Part shown: positions 6,673-6,702 of the stretch, in pieces
Layout of the letters: each line of letters opens with the position of its first letter
Numbering within the stretch: the stretch's first letter is position 1
Assembly: GCA_026197195.1 (NCBI GenBank)
Contig: JAPHUG010000322.1
Location: 1 to 6,702 of the forward strand
Direction of reading: 5' to 3'
DNA from: Sedimenticola sp.
GTDB lineage: Bacteria; Pseudomonadota; Gammaproteobacteria; Chromatiales; Chromatiaceae
DNA length: 6,702 nt
Translations under genes and position numbers: made by a program
Notes under the pieces: model-generated
Told to the model about the DNA's origin: nothing
Databases searched by the model: none
What the model saw: only the letters and a program-made list of their open reading frames with translations

Positions 6673-6701
6673 CAGCACAATCTGGATTGCTGTTAGTTTT
6701 T
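6673..6701 (+). terminator. Probable intrinsic terminator of the ligase-TRAP operon
   Basis: CAGCA-C-AAT pairs with ATTGCTG around a CTGG loop (6673-6692, one bulged C), and a T-rich run TTAGTTTTT follows at once (6693-6701). The stem is only moderately strong, but position, 11 bases after the dctM stop, and the T-run support a terminator. The window ends here, so the full T-run cannot be seen. Confidence 0.55.
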
Positions 6702-6702
6702 A

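Noticed and set aside
1..6702. Defence system, mobile element, CRISPR array or structural RNA
   Set aside because: No transposase, integrase, repeat array, tRNA-like fold or defence-type domain was seen. The novelty here is regulatory and metabolic.

Overview
The window is bacterial chromosomal DNA, most likely from a gammaproteobacterium. This rests on overall protein flavour, a RimK-like ATP-grasp protein, a sigma-54 enhancer-binding protein and a three-component TRAP transporter; the taxonomic call is an impression from the sequence, not a search result. All convincing intact genes lie on the + strand. I see no tRNA, rRNA, CRISPR array, transposase or phage gene.

Layout. (1) 1-567: C-terminal part of a RimK-type ATP-grasp protein cut by the window edge. 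(2) 568-848: a gene-poor junction with a perfect 13-bp inverted repeat (579-617) and, on the minus strand at about 636-752, a short degraded piece of a nitrate-type ABC transporter ATPase (NrtD/TauB-like). (3) 849-1811 (possible longer start at 750): a sigma-54-dependent activator with AAA+ and Fis-type HTH domains but no recognisable sensory domain. (4) 1812-2149: a 338-bp control region with a good -24/-12 sigma-54 promoter match at 2069-2084, four copies of the hexamer GTTCAT/ATGAAC, two of them forming a 15-bp palindrome, and an AT-rich tract between these and the promoter. (5) 2150-3727: a benzoate-CoA-ligase-like acyl-CoA synthetase. (6) 3775-6661: the three genes of a TRAP transporter (dctP, dctQ, dctM), the last two overlapping by 4 bp. 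(7) 6645-6701: two hairpins, the second followed by a T-rich run, ending the transcription unit.

How it fits together. The simplest reading is a compact 'import and activate' module for an organic acid, probably an aromatic or other cyclic carboxylate. The periplasmic DctP captures the acid, DctQM brings it in using the sodium or proton gradient, and the ligase traps it as a CoA thioester. The upstream activator probably turns on the ligase-TRAP operon from the sigma-54 promoter through the GTTCAT sites. A known precedent for ligase plus TRAP is the fcb 4-chlorobenzoate operon. The substrate here is not decided by the sequence, and no ring-attacking enzyme is in the window. The best second-look items are the promoter/operator architecture, the sensorless activator and the transporter-ATPase relic beside it.
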